Shown here one piece after another: positions 1-11,719 of a stretch of DNA of 64,000 nt. Each line of letters opens with the position of its first letter. The first letter of the stretch is position 1. Made by a program: the position numbers and the translations under genes. Below the pieces are notes generated by a model, which saw only the letters and a list, made by a program, of their open reading frames with translations, was not told the origin of the DNA and ran no database searches. This DNA is from Owenia fusiformis (Eukaryota; Annelida; Polychaeta; Sabellida; Oweniidae). Where the stretch lies: the NCBI GenBank assembly GCA_903813345.2, contig CAIIXF020000012.1, positions 31,149,001 to 31,213,000 of the forward strand. The letters run 5' to 3'.

Positions 1-256
1 GCAGTTTTCAATTACTGCATAATTGCTTAGCTGCAGTTTTCAATTACTGCATAATTGCTCAGCAGCAGGTTTCAATTACTGCATAATTGCTTAGCTGCAG
101 GTTTCAATTACTGCATAATTGCTCAGCAGCAGGTTTCAATTACTGCATAATTGCTTAGCTGCAGGTTTCAATTACTGCATAATTGCTCAGCAGCAGGTTT
201 CAATTACTGCATAATTGCTCAGCAGCAGGTTTCAATTACTGCATAATTGCTTAGCT
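1..256. repeat. 32-bp tandem array (8 units, open to the left)
   Basis: Eight contiguous 32-bp units start at 1, 33, 65, 97, 129, 161, 193 and 225. Each has a core reading CAATTACTGCATAATTG, whose 6-bp ends are inverted repeats. The units end in either TTAGCT or CTCAGCA-type junctions, which mostly alternate and so give a 64-bp higher-order pattern broken once (161 and 193 are the same type). The array is cut by the window edge. No spacers lie between units, so it is a satellite and not a CRISPR array. Confidence 0.95.
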
Positions 257-484
257 GCATATGTAATCAGCTACAGAGTTAACCCAACTGTCTTCTCAGC
301 TGCCGGTAATGCTCAGCTAAGACTTACATAGACCCATGGGCTTTCAACTCTAATTAAAAGCCCATGATAGACCTAAACATTTTCTCGATAGGTACTTATT
401 AGCACAAAATCAACGATTATTGACTTTTTGATGTAAAGATTCTTGATTATTGTGATATTATTTACATTTAACTGTGATTTTAGT
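257..484. other. Spacer / possible 3' UTR of the minus-strand gene
   Basis: AT-rich sequence between the tandem array and the stop codon of the minus-strand gene. A short inverted repeat around 335-366 (CATGGGCTTT and AAAAGCCCATG) recurs near 26053-26091 and, in a variant form, near 50944-50975, so it is probably the remnant of a dispersed element. I saw no perfect AATAAA on the minus strand just past the stop. Confidence 0.4.
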
Positions 485-665
485 TTAATTCTTCAGTTTT
501 TTTGTATGTGTTTTATTTTTCTTAAACATGTGTTTTACTGTAGCTAATTTGAGGATATACAAACCCTCACTCCTCAAATATTCATCCTTCCACATGACGA
601 AATAATGCTTACCAGAGAATTTAGTTAGTCTAGCTTTGAATATATGCAACATATTTTTGTGTAGC
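485..665 (-). CDS. Last coding exon of an unrecognised protein-coding gene
   Basis: Minus-strand exon. It opens after a pyrimidine-rich acceptor (CTTTTTATTGATAG) at 666 and stays open for 59 codons to a TAA at 485-487. One base completes a split Arg codon with the exon at 1278-1409, so the intron phase (2) matches exactly. The peptide has an ordinary protein composition, with a stretch reading KHYFVMWKDEYLRSEGLYIL and a very basic tail (KKNKTHTKKLKN). A GTAAGC inside the exon could act as a cryptic donor, but the frame reads straight through it. I do not recognise the family and propose no function. Confidence 0.6.
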
Positions 666-1277
666 CTATCAATAAAAAGATTTAGTGCCTAGAAATATAT
701 ATTTTGACTAGAAACATTCTGCTGAAGATGTAGAAAAAACAATTTTGTTGTTCAAAAGTTTTAATCTACTGTAACATGTTTAATAAAGCAATAAATTTAT
801 AAAATCACTCACTTTGCTATGTTCATCAGTTTTACTACCAATGTTGCATAAATTATGAAAAAAGGTTCCGGTTAGGTAAAATTGACTATTTAGAATTTAA
901 TTGAATTACTGTACTACTGGTATTTTTTTGTGTGTGACTTAGTTTTGTGCTTTTCGCGATTGTTGAAAAATCATGAAAATTAATCTTCGCAAAATTGTCA
1001 ATTTAATTCCCGGGATTTGTGAAATTTTTGATTACCTTTGACTTCATTGCATTTCGTGTTTTGTAAAATGTTGACCAAGATGACATAATACATGTAATAA
1101 TAGGGGTACTTCGTGAAATTAGCGAAATCTTATAGCTGCGAAATTGTGTTTTCTAACAAATTCGCGAAATTAACCCGGAGTACAGTATCTCAAATATCTT
1201 CTTACGTGCACATTGAAGGAAAACTGTAGAATTAAATAACTGACAAACACTCAAATGTTTTTCTGCTTCTTACATAC

Positions 1278-1409
1278 CTTCTTGGTGTATGTACTGGGCT
1301 TACTGATGACATTACTTCCTTTGTGAAATCTCCAAAGATGGGAGCCTGCATGATACTGAGAACTGCACTTTTAAATTCACCAAATTCGACCATATCAAAT
1401 ATTTTCTCA
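1278..1409 (-). CDS. Internal exon of the same unrecognised gene
   Basis: Minus-strand exon of 132 bp. It is bounded by an acceptor ending TTTCACAACAG and a strong donor, AAGAAG followed by GTATGTAAG. It gives 43 whole codons between phase-2 ends and joins in frame to the exon at 485-665 across a 612-bp intron. The peptide is helical-looking (MVEFGEFKSAVLSIMQAPIF) and not low-complexity. The gene begins upstream, at higher coordinates. A weak candidate for the preceding exon is a 47-codon frame at 2296-2438 that also ends in phase 2, but its donor (GTCGCC) is poor. The family is not recognised. Confidence 0.6.
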
Positions 1410-2609
1410 CTGTTGTGAAATATGGATAGCATAATAATGGTTATAGCTATTTCATTCACATGTTACATGAAGGGCTTGTCGGGAATGTCCCTTTAAATGT
1501 AAGAAATAATTAAAAAGATGGCATGGAAATCTATCTGTGGTTATTTAAAATTCTTCTGTTGCTGCCATCTATTTAATAGTCAAAAACCTATTATCCTGAC
1601 CGATGATCCTGAAAACGCAATGGAAAATCGAGTTTGAATAATGACTGCCAATCCCCTTGCAGTGGGGCATAACAACGAGAGATAGCATAATTTACTATAG
1701 ACTTATCTTAATCCCTCATGTGATCCACAGCTGTTCAAGTTCCAAACGATTTAAAGGCTGTTTTTCAAACTATAACCTAATAACCTATAAAATAGTTGCT
1801 CCCTCCCGATATTGCTACTACAGTATATACAGCATATATACACGGACCTCTGCCAGATTACCTCCTCTGTCCAGGCTCAATAAATATACCATATATCCTT
1901 TGAGCCTACTAACAACAGGGGCTGGATCTGGCTCCGGATCTGTGCATATATACAAGTGATTTTACTTGCTCAAATGTGTCACACTCGACAGTGTACATAT
2001 GGTTGTCAGTAGATCTAGGCAAAAAACGTAATTGATCAAGTTAAATGAATTTTGTTGATTATTTCTTTTGAACTCCGTCGAGCCTTTAAGGATTAACATT
2101 TCAAAATTGATTTTTCTCATCTGTTCATCAGGCAATCGGCCGTCATCTGCGCCAAGCCCTATTTAGAGAGATTTCTTTTCCAAATCTCTTTAAAATTTGG
2201 CACATCTCGCGCCTTCGCGATACTTTTCGAGATCTCGACCCCGACCTCTTTCTAGTCAAAAGGGGATCCCCTCCATGTAGAATGAATATGGCGACCTGAA
2301 TTTTCTAAAAGGTAAGAAATTCTTCTTCAATTTGGTGTATAGAACGTTGCGATGCTTTGAAAAGAAGTATGTTTTTGGAGGGTCCGAACAACGAACATAA
2401 ATTTTGAGTCGATGAGACCAGAGTACGCTGCAAACCATATCTTCAGCGGGCCATTAAACTTTGGTGTTCAAAATGGTTGAAATTCGTTTCAAAACATATC
2501 GTTTTTCGTTAATTTCAAGTAGTTTTGACGGGGCATCAGGTATCTTTCGAGATATATACGAAATAAAACCGATAATATGACTTCCGGTTTACCAATTTAT
2601 CGAATAAAT
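1410..2609. other. Possible promoter or first-exon region, CpG-richer at 2130-2450
   Basis: 1410-2130 is AT-rich and shows no exon I can support; 1921-1950 looks like the end of a dispersed GGGGCTGGATCTGG-type repeat. 2130-2450 has clearly more CpG than its surroundings (several TCGCG and TCGA). It contains a strong plus-strand donor (AAAAG then GTAAGA, exon end 2311) and, on the minus strand, the 47-codon frame noted for the unrecognised gene. It could be a two-way promoter, but this is inference. Confidence 0.25.
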
Positions 2610-3530
2610 TGAAGGAGTTTGTACTAAAAGCCAAAGTTCTTGATCCGATTTTCAACAAAATTGGAGACCCTATCTGTTGCAAGACTTATGCCTGGCACAA
2701 CCGTCAAAATTTGAGACCTTATCTGTTGCAAGACTTATGCTTGGCACAACCGTCACCATGTTATAGTGTTTTTATTAAGTTTCGCAAGGATCCTACCAGG
2801 ACCGTAGTACCACCCCCATAAATGTGGGGTTATTTTGATGTTTTTTTATATTTAGGACATTTGTTTGTCAAAATAATTATTTTGAGAAACAAATGTCTTA
2901 AATTTAAAAAAACTCAATATAACCCCACATTTATGGGGGTAGGTATACCGACAATGCTATATTATATTGCAAGGCCTGTCGTGACCGTGGTAACGTTAAA
3001 GCCTGATATGACCGTGACATTGATATATTATATTGCAAGGCCTGTCATTACCATGGTAATGTAAAAGCCTTGTATGACTGAGGCAATGGTTGTAAAACCT
3101 GTCATGACCGTGGTAATGACGTTAAAGCACAGTATGACCGTAACAATGGTTATATTAAATTACATTTAGTAGCATGAGAATACTGTAATGAAAATTTTCA
3201 TCGTTTATCTACCTTAAATATGTAAATCTTGACAACTACTACATGTACTACTACTTTAACTCATAATTCATTTCAACAAAATGAAATTCTAATTTCATTC
3301 AAGAATGTGAACATTGTCACTGTAAAAATAAGGCTTTTACATTACCACGGTCATGATATGCATTGCAATATAATATAGCATTGTCACGTTTATACCAGCG
3401 CTTTCATGATAACAATACCACAGTCATGGCAGGATCCTTGCGAAACTTAAAAACACTTAATAACATGGTGACGGTTGTGCCAGGCATAAGTCTTGCAATA
3501 AATAGCATGTGCAAAATTGAAAGTTTCATG
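2610..3530. mobile_element. Nested foldback element
   Basis: The outer arms are inverted copies: 2700-2783 contains GACTTATGCTTGGCACAACC, and 3429-3501 contains its complement with GGTTGTGCCAGGCATAAGTC. A second, near-perfect hairpin lies inside at 2811-2940 (ACCCCCATAAATGTGGGG and its complement, arms of about 60 bp). Between the arms are direct and inverted repeats of an AAGGCCTGTCATTACCATGG-like unit. The 5' part of the left arm is itself duplicated (2664-2697 and 2705-2750). No transposase frame was seen. Confidence 0.75.
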
Positions 3531-3835
3531 TGTTTTTTAGGTGTGGTCTTCAGATATACTACCATATAGTTATGTGATACGAGATGCAGCTATCGATCAC
3601 TCATCACCATCAAAGGTAATTATCATACTTTTTAAATTGTCTCTCATCAGTCAAACATTCACACTTAAGCCAACACATATGTAGGCTTATTTGATTTTAA
3701 TCATAAGCCTATGTAGATATATTGGCCTAGCCTAATTCATAAATACAATGCTCTTTTGGTAGTATGAGTTGGTCCTCAAAAGGGCCATTTTTTGTTGTTG
3801 CTCGGCTGGCTTATCTTCTGTATCCACATACATCA

Positions 3836-4095
3836 GGGGCGGATCTGGGAAACATCAAGGGGGCGGGCCAAATTTCCAGTCAGAGAAAAAAAATTCTGTG
3901 CTCGTGCGGGAAAAAATTTTGGGCCCCTGAAACCTTAAAGCCCAAATTTTGAGGGCCATTTTCTTCAGAATTTAGTCTTGAATTCAAAAATAAGGCCTCA
4001 AGGCCCACTTTTTTGGGCCTTAAGGCCTTCTTCGGGCCCAAAATTTTTTTGAGCCCAAAAAATCTTTGATGATGCCCCCTTCTCGCAATGTCTGG
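3836..4095. repeat. Dispersed repeat, GGGGCGGATCTGGG family
   Basis: Starts CAGGGGCGGATCTGGGAA and continues with alternating GGGCCC, AGGCC and GGCCTT blocks set in A/T runs. A second copy with the same order of blocks is at 13917-14190. It shows no coding signal; the frames read from it on the minus strand (LGPKKALRPKK-like) are products of the repeat. It would lie in an intron of the candidate transcript. Confidence 0.7.
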
Positions 4096-4798
4096 GAATG
4101 GCGCACATATGTTATATGCCAGGCTATGGAAATATTTGTTCATGTAATCAATTTCTTATTTCAAATTATTACTATTTTTCTTTTTTTTCAGGTGGGCCTC
4201 AATCCTATTATCATTCATTTGACCAGTGGATGTTGAGAAAAGGCAATGCTGTATTATCACTCTAGGTGCTATACAAGGTATGTTATTTCTATGCATTTTA
4301 AGTGGTGAATCCAAGAATGATAAAATTGCAAACAAGCAAAGGTATTCTAGAGTATTTGTAGAAACATATTGGTTTTCAACTCATACACAGAGGTTTCACT
4401 AGAATTTCCCACAGCAGGCTGTAAATGAAAACAACAGGCTAAATTAATGGAAATCATAAATTTAACATGGAAAACTTGAAAAAACAAAAGGCGACTTTGT
4501 GAAAATAACTGGTGAAAATATAAAATTGTAATTGAGTTTTACATATAATCCAACCTTAGATTATCAAGCTCACTTAAAACATGAACATGTGATTCTTAAT
4601 AGCCTATATGATTTTGATGTTAAAACTTGCTGAAGAATATGAAATCAAAATACACATTTATATGTATATACCAGTATACACCTTTATATGTATATACCAG
4701 TATACACCTTTCAGTTTTTCAAATTATAAATATGAAATATACAGTAGTATGGTCTAGTTTAGGGTCTAGTTTTCAGTTATATGTAATGTTGATAGGGA

Positions 4799-4890
4799 AA
4801 AGCTTGGTGGTAGAGCAATCGCCTTGGAAGGGAGGGGTCTGATCAGCCCTTAGCACAGGATTTCATTCTTTGTTTTCTTTAACTGTACTC
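4799..4890 (+). repeat. Possible tRNA-derived SINE fragment
   Basis: Contains GGTGGTAGAGCAATCGCC, which resembles a tRNA A box, then a short head and a 3' part reading CAGCCCTTAGCACAGG, then ATTTCATTCTTTGTTTTC. That 3' part recurs at about 63066-63107 and in shortened form at about 61884-61914. A shared tail joined to a tRNA-like head is typical of a SINE. The B box is not clear. Confidence 0.4.
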
Positions 4891-5645
4891 TTTTCTTGCT
4901 AGGTCCTTAAACATTTTGGGTAAAATATCCAATGTGAGCCCTTCTGGCTTCATTTGAATCAGAGCTTAAAAAGGGAGAATATCTAGTTTGGTTTTTGCAA
5001 TGTTATTATCATTCTTTTTTGTTTGTTTAAGGTTGGATGGACTTTCCTGTTGTTATGCTGTGCTGGAGAAGCTGATCAGTAATTCATACTGGACTTGGAG
5101 GTGATTATATTCTTAAAACATAATAATAAAATCCTGCTAAGATATACCTGTACCTGTTTGTTGGCAATTCTAGCATCACCCCTGAATACTATGTGACAGA
5201 ATACAGTTTTTACTCTAAAATACTGAAATAATATAAGGATTGATTGTTTTTGTATTAACCAGGACTATGCATCATAGGAAAAATAACATTGTGTCAACCT
5301 GTATTGTTCAGTATACTTCTGTGTTCAAGTCACCTGTTTATCAGTTGCACATATTTACTACAGATTTTAAGGTTGTGTACTATAGATATCAAAAGCATGC
5401 ATTCCATTTTTAAACTTAAGTAACATATTTTCTGTTAAATTTAGGTTTTGGAAGGCGGGTAACAGGTGGGCATGGACTAACCGAAGATGGGGACCACACA
5501 TGGACCAGCAGGAAGCAGGGGGTGAGAAGCAGTGGAAATAGATGGGATGCAGTGGTGATAGGCAGGATCTATTGGGGTTTGCTGATTGTTTAGTGCCACA
5601 TATTCATTGATGATTAATGGTATGTAGTTATTTGTTAAGTATGTG

Positions 5646-5915
5646 AATATAGTAAAACCTGTGCACAATGAATATTTGTTAACTGTCTACAGGGGTTCAA
5701 TAGAGAGGTGTTCATTAGCGCAGGTTTTACTGTATTAAAATTAATAAGTTTTAATATGAGACTCAATGGGAGAAAAAGCTTTTGCCAAATATAAATGTTA
5801 ACAGATGGAATGGATTTGACAGAGAAGTGTTCGCTTGCTAACTAGAAAGGTTAACTGTTGGTAGGGATTCAATAGGACATGTTTACTAGTAAAGGTTCTA
5901 CTGTATTAAAGTGTA
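5646..5915. repeat. Inverted-repeat remnant (AGTAAAACCTG ends)
   Basis: 5650-5660 reads AGTAAAACCTG, and the complement CAGGTTTTACTGTA lies at 5721-5734. A related segment follows at 5870-5907 (GTAAAGGTTCTACTGTATTA). The segment at 14270-14422, with AGTGGAACACCTCT repeats and the end CAGGTTTTACTGTAC, looks like another member. Short and decayed. Confidence 0.4.
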
Positions 5916-6689
5916 TGAATTTTAATTTTGTGTATGGGGGTCAGAAAACAGGAATTTTTGTCAATTTTGAGATCTTTCTGAAGTATAGCTTTATTATACT
6001 CAAATTAGAAAAAATCTAAAGTATATTGCAAAAATTAATAATTTTTCTGTCTCAGGCCTCGTAAAATTCAAAATGGCCGCTTAATGTGGGATCTAGCAAA
6101 AAATTTCCGATCAACATAATACTTATTAGAAAATAATAAATATTGTATTGTCTTTATGATTTGTGCCTTTGAAACTCATCAGTGGTCACACCAATGCTTA
6201 AACTGGTAATTTTGGTTGGTAATTTTCTAATGTATGACTTATATCTGCCAATTTAATTCAACTTTTACAAGTTGTTTTATTATAGTTTTCAAAAAAGAAT
6301 AGCCCGTGGCTTGTTAATGCCCGTAATAACTAGTAATAACAATACATACAATTAACACATTATTGTCATGTATATTGCATTATTATTTAAAAACTTTTTT
6401 CTTTCAGTTGTTGTAATGCCTGAATGCTGGACAATGAAACAACCCACAGCAGTCATGAGCTTCACTACAACTCAACACTGGATTGTGTAATTGTGGGTAA
6501 TTACTAATTAGCCTAGATCATATTTTACGTGTTTGATATCCCATTGCATAAATACAAAGTTATAAGAAAGTTATGTTAAGTAAGAAGTTAAGATTTTATT
6601 TTACTAATTTTTTGAAAATGATGAATCTCATTTGAATATGTTTGACCAAATAAACAAATTTATGTTGATATGACTAAGAGTGTTTATTC

Positions 6690-8770
6690 TGATATTTTCT
6701 TTGTTATTTGATACACATGTAGGTATATCAGGCATATATAAGGCATCCGTCAATTAATTAGAGAGTCAGGACTCAGAATCAGCCAAACTAGTCATGGGCT
6801 GCTTTTTTATTTTATAAATTGGAATCATTTTTGTCCATGATTTTCAAGTGAAAAAACCTTGCCATGTTTGCACATATGTGTACAAGTAAAGTAGAACATA
6901 TTGTACTGCAGTCTAGTCTAGTGTAAGCTGTCCTAATTTTTTTACTACTAGGTTTGCTGTCTAGCTGTCTGTAACAGTCATGAAATTGCAGATTTAATGC
7001 ACCATGAGAATATATAATGGATTTGTATTTTACAGTAAACTTATATTTGCAAGTGCAACATATAATTTTGTAAAACAGGAAATGTCATACTTAAAACAGC
7101 TCTAATCAAGACAAGAATTCATGTTTATTTGTAAACACTACTGTTATTTGAAGAATGTGTAAACTGTCCAAACTGTGTCAAACTGTTATACAGGTAAATA
7201 ATGTTAAAGGTTCCCCAGGTATTAAAAGGTTTTGCAATATAAACAATGTATATGTACATATAAATCTAGTATATAAAGATATCACTCTCAAACTTTAAGT
7301 AAAATAACATTATATTCAAATCTGTGCAATTACAAAAATGTATACCTGAATGCAATACATGCATATTCTGCTAAATTTATATGACAGATGATCTTGCTCA
7401 GATGATATATATGAACATTTACTCCTTTTTTACAGGCGGTTATTATTATTAAGCCCTGTGTTATATAACTTGTATTAAATCAATGAAAATATGTAAGCGA
7501 GAAAATAAGTTTCAGTAGTTAGAAATAGTCAGAAGTCAATACAAAAATTTTGAATAACATATTAGTATAACATGAAGCATTAGGTACAAATATATGTAAA
7601 TTTATGCAATGGTATATCTATGGCTTACAGATATATGGGTATTTACAAGTAAAGCCATGTTATGCAAGTAAATATAAAGAAAGATGTTCATGTGTGTAAC
7701 GAATACTGAAGTAAAGTGCAATTCTCTAAACAATCATGGTATTTGAGGCAATTCATTATTGCTTTGTACTGTTATTCACATAAGTGTGCCATTGGCTACT
7801 ATAGTACATTTTACCCAAGTTCTAGCATTTTCTATATTTTGCTTCAAATGATGACATTTGACCTATATTTGAACATTTTGGTATTTCTTTTGGGTGAAAA
7901 TACACTTAACAAGTACTTTGTAAAAATTATTTGGTATGGGAACATGCTAATTGGCATTTAGGAAGTTTTTTGTATTGCAAATGTAGTATTGTTTTATTTT
8001 TTGCTTTATACAGGTTTCAAATAGCTCATGAACATTTGTATGAAAGGTGCTATGTTTTGTGTGTACATTTGAGCCCAAAAGAATCAACTGCTTTTTTATT
8101 TTGCATTAATGATATATGAATCTGTATACTATTCAGTATTCACAAAGATTTTACAAATACTGAAATATGTAACTTTTTACCAGTTTCACTGCAGTATATC
8201 ACAATATATAATGATAACATTCCATGAAATAAAGCTTAGCAAAGACATGGAAATCATGATCTTTTGATAAATATATATAACTTTGTATATGAACTAAGCA
8301 AATACTTTATTCTGTTATAATATCCATGTAGGATAGCATTTCAGTATTGTACGCATACATAGATAGAGAAATATTTTTGAATTTGAATCCCCTTGCTTTC
8401 TTAGTGCACAATATGCTGATAATATGAAATGCTAGTTTAGTCTTCACACTACTACACTAGCCCCAGTGCTACATGTCTATGTCAAGAAAACATTAACTTT
8501 TTGATGGAAAGAGTAGCCCTTGGTGTCCAAATCGATTGTTTTGTCGTTATTATTTGGTTCAGTTCTTGGTCTCTAGCCTTTACCCACTCTGTGGTGTACA
8601 TGACTCCCAGTCAGTTTTGACTTTTCTACTTTCTGTTCACCCATGGACTACCACCATCTGGAACCCATGGTTCACCTGAAAACTCTACATATAGAACTTT
8701 TTTATAGTGTACGATAACCGTTTTCAAAACACTAATTGAAGAATAACATTATATCATTTGACAATTTTAG
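6690..8770. other. AT-rich sequence, no gene seen
   Basis: Long AT-rich stretch with few repeats. Frames at 7716-7961 and 8056-8119 are short and Phe/Tyr/Ile-rich, as expected by chance in AT-rich DNA. It could be a long 3' UTR of the upstream candidate transcript, but I see no evidence for that beyond its low repeat content. Confidence 0.3.
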
Positions 8771-9480
8771 TCTTGATGGTATGACATGTACGAAGCCGAT
8801 AATGACAAAAACATTCTAAAAAAATTCTTGAAAAATTGAAATAATCAATCATGGACGATTTTTACACGATTCACGAACCTAGGCATTCGTCTGGTGCTGG
8901 AATAGAAGTTATAAACATTATATTTAGTAATTATAACCTCGAAAAATTGAATACGACTCTGTTTATGTTAGTATCAAAGAAAATATATTCTGAATTGGAC
9001 TTTTCGAAAAATTATTTCGGCCGCCATCTTGTTTTTTTCGATAAATCTACAAAACTGAAAAAGAAAAAGTGTATCTTCATCGGGCCACTCAAGGCTCACT
9101 TGTGGTTTTACGTTATTTGGAAACATGACATTAATGGCAATCGTTTAGTTAAAAAATAAAATCGGGGCAGAGTCGGCGTTTAGTCAAAATCTACGAAAAA
9201 GGGAAGATCAATTTTTCGAAAAAAAATTCAATCGGCAAGTTATACTCGATATAATTGATCAATTTCCACGAATTCGGTCTTAAAATGTTCTTCAATAAGT
9301 TCGCCAGACGTAGGTTACGAGTACTTTGATAGTTGGAGAGTATTTCGGGATGAAAATAGCCTAAATGTTTCAGCCGAAAGAAGATGCGCAGAAAACCTGC
9401 GCAGAAAACAAATATTGGTCTTTTTCACCCAGTGGCTCACTGCCTGTTCATATCTATGCAGATATAAATATAATTGGAAT
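8770..9480. other. CpG-richer island with a 102-codon open frame
   Basis: This segment is richer in CpG than its flanks (TTCGAAAA, TCGGCCGCC, CGAATTCGG). On the minus strand at 9016-9033 it contains ACAAGATGGCGGCCGAAA, a YY1-type motif common near animal transcription starts. A plus-strand frame at 8851-9159 has 102 codons and ends in a Lys-rich stretch (KLKKKKC). It matches no family I know. It could be a first exon, a promoter with a chance frame, or an old element. Confidence 0.2.
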
Positions 9481-10267
9481 TTTACGAGCAAATTGACCAG
9501 AACAATAGAACACTCACAACACCGCTGAAAAGTCTATTTCCACAATAATTTTCATTTCGTAACTTTGCAGAATGTCTCCACGACATATTACATATGATTT
9601 TCATCTGTGGAGGCCAGTTGTGAGGATGGGGGGGGGGGGTGACACGGCTATTGCTTTTGTATCCTTTCTTCATACAACACTGACTACATATATACGTCTC
9701 TTCTCGTTTGACAACCAACTTTTACCAGTGGGTGCATGGTGTGTTAAAACATTAAGGGGCAAAGCCTAGTACAAATAACAAATAAAAAATATTTCCATGA
9801 TTAAATAAAATATATTTATTTTTCATATTTATATCACGGTTTTAGTTGAACAAAAATACAAAAATATGTTACATAATACTAGTGCTACATAGTATATTGT
9901 AACTGCTATGCACTAGATTCGACCATAGCCAAGGGGTCTTAGTGATCGGAAATCTTCGTTATGTTACAAAATCTGCTTTGAAAGTTAGAGAGTGAAAACA
10001 GATAGAGGTTTATGTTTATTTATGTTTCATGATGTTCCTGGCTATGACCGTGACCTGAGAAAGTGACGTATCTGCATTTTACAATAAGGAATCCTGGGGC
10101 AAAACGGCCGAGTGAAACAAACGGTTCCATATGGCGTCTGTCTCCCTTATAACAACTCGACCATTTCATCAATCTGGCTAAAACTTGGTGACATTGACTC
10201 AACCCAGGCTTCTTCATGGTATTATATGGGAACGTAGTACATGGCACAATTCAAAAGTGAGCACACG
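9481..10267. other. No gene seen
   Basis: Contains a run of 10 G at 9629-9638. I see no splice-supported coding exon; the minus-strand frames at 9482-9718 and 10020-10247 are unremarkable. Confidence 0.3.
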
Positions 10268-11719
10268 ATATAGTATGCGCCAAATCGCTTCCAAAGTGGC
10301 TTAGTTAGTCTAAACCGATGTTGAGGTAGATTACTAAGAAGTGGCCCTTAGTCATTATAGATTGGTTCATTGACTATTCATTTTCACTTGTCTGCAGTTA
10401 AAAAGGTGACACGAAAGGGCTAAACGGCTTGCCCCAAGGTGCAACCGTCAAAAATATGAGTTTGAAAAAAATCATGTTTTTCAAATAATAGCAGTGAGTA
10501 TATGGAATAAGAGGCATATTTGATATTGATATGTATGATTGTCTATTTGGGTGTGGTCGTTTTTATTAAAAACAATAATGGTGAAGAATTATATATTGCT
10601 GACCTTGAAATGCCATTTTAATCCAAAAGTCACTGTTGCTAATCATATTATTCCTATTTTACTTATTCAATGTTTTCTAAATGTTTCAATAACCATTATG
10701 TTAGTTTTTGGCAAAGTAAATAATTATAGGGGTCACACAAGGATCCACTTTATTTACAACTTTTTCATATTTAGTGATGTTTTGAAAAAATACTATGTTA
10801 AACACAATTTTATTTGTTAAATATTAAATGTAATGATGGTATTGTGTTTGTTTCATTGTTTCAACTAAAAATCGCAATTCATTGCTCTTGCTCTTAGAGC
10901 TGCAGGGCATATACCAGTGCAGAAAGTCTTCAATAAAGTTGATCCTTGTGTGAGCCCTATGATTATTTACTTTGCCAAAAATGAATATAACGATTATTCA
11001 GATATATAAAAATCCTTTAATATGTTAAATAGGAATACAATGATTGACTTTTGAATAAAAAGGCATTATACATGTACACATATATGTAGTTGTTGCAGTA
11101 AAATTACCGCACCAAAGTGGACTATCTTTCCATATTAATATCAAATGGGCCTTCTATTTGCATTTTACTGATATGATTTGTAACAAACGTTTATTGTGAT
11201 AAAGCAGGCAGTGATTTTGATACTTTTTTAGCTTGCAGACAGTGATCTAGTCGAGACAACATCTTGTAGTAATGGGTGTAACAGTGATGAGGCAGGAATT
11301 GATTTTATAAATTCAACCTTTGACAATTATATTATTGATGGTTTATCTAACAGTTAGCCATTTTGTCCAACATTCTGCGTGGACGCCAAATTAAAAGATA
11401 CCGATTTGCATCACATCAAGTTTGATTTGTTCACCGATGTTTGTCAGAGTGATACCTGTAGCAGCTGCACTAGACTGATATGCAACAAGATATATGTGAG
11501 CTTTCATTGCAACATTTACATTTAGAACAGTTACAATTTTACTTAGTCTGATAGAAAATTATATAATTGAAGTATATTTCTTTGAGTTTATTCAATTCGA
11601 ACATTACTTTTAAATTTACAGATACCTATGTTTTGAAACATTAGCAGCAATTTTATTTTCAAACGGTCAGTTTTCAACTTTGAATGTTTCATTTTTGTTC
11701 ATAAAAAGTGTATTCTACA

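Larger units (their letters stand above)
3541..6670 (+). ncRNA. Candidate spliced transcript, probably non-coding
   Basis: Candidate exons, each with a pyrimidine-rich AG acceptor and a plausible donor: 3541-3615 (TGTTTTTTAG / GTAATT), 4192-4277 (TTTTTTTTCAG / GTATGT), 5032-5100 (TTTGTTTAAG / GTGATT), 5445-5521 (donor GTGAGA), and a last exon from 6408 (TTTCTTTCAG). AATAAA at 6649-6654 is followed by a GT-rich tract. No frame runs through all the exons. 5032-5100 and 5445-5521 are open together for about 46 codons, but 4192-4277 has stops in all three frames. A first exon ending at 2311 is possible. This is a prediction by eye from splice signals and could be wrong. Confidence 0.25.

Noticed and set aside
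1-256. Array of regular repeats resembling CRISPR
   Set aside because: Units are contiguous 32-mers without variable spacers, no cas genes are present and the setting is eukaryotic.
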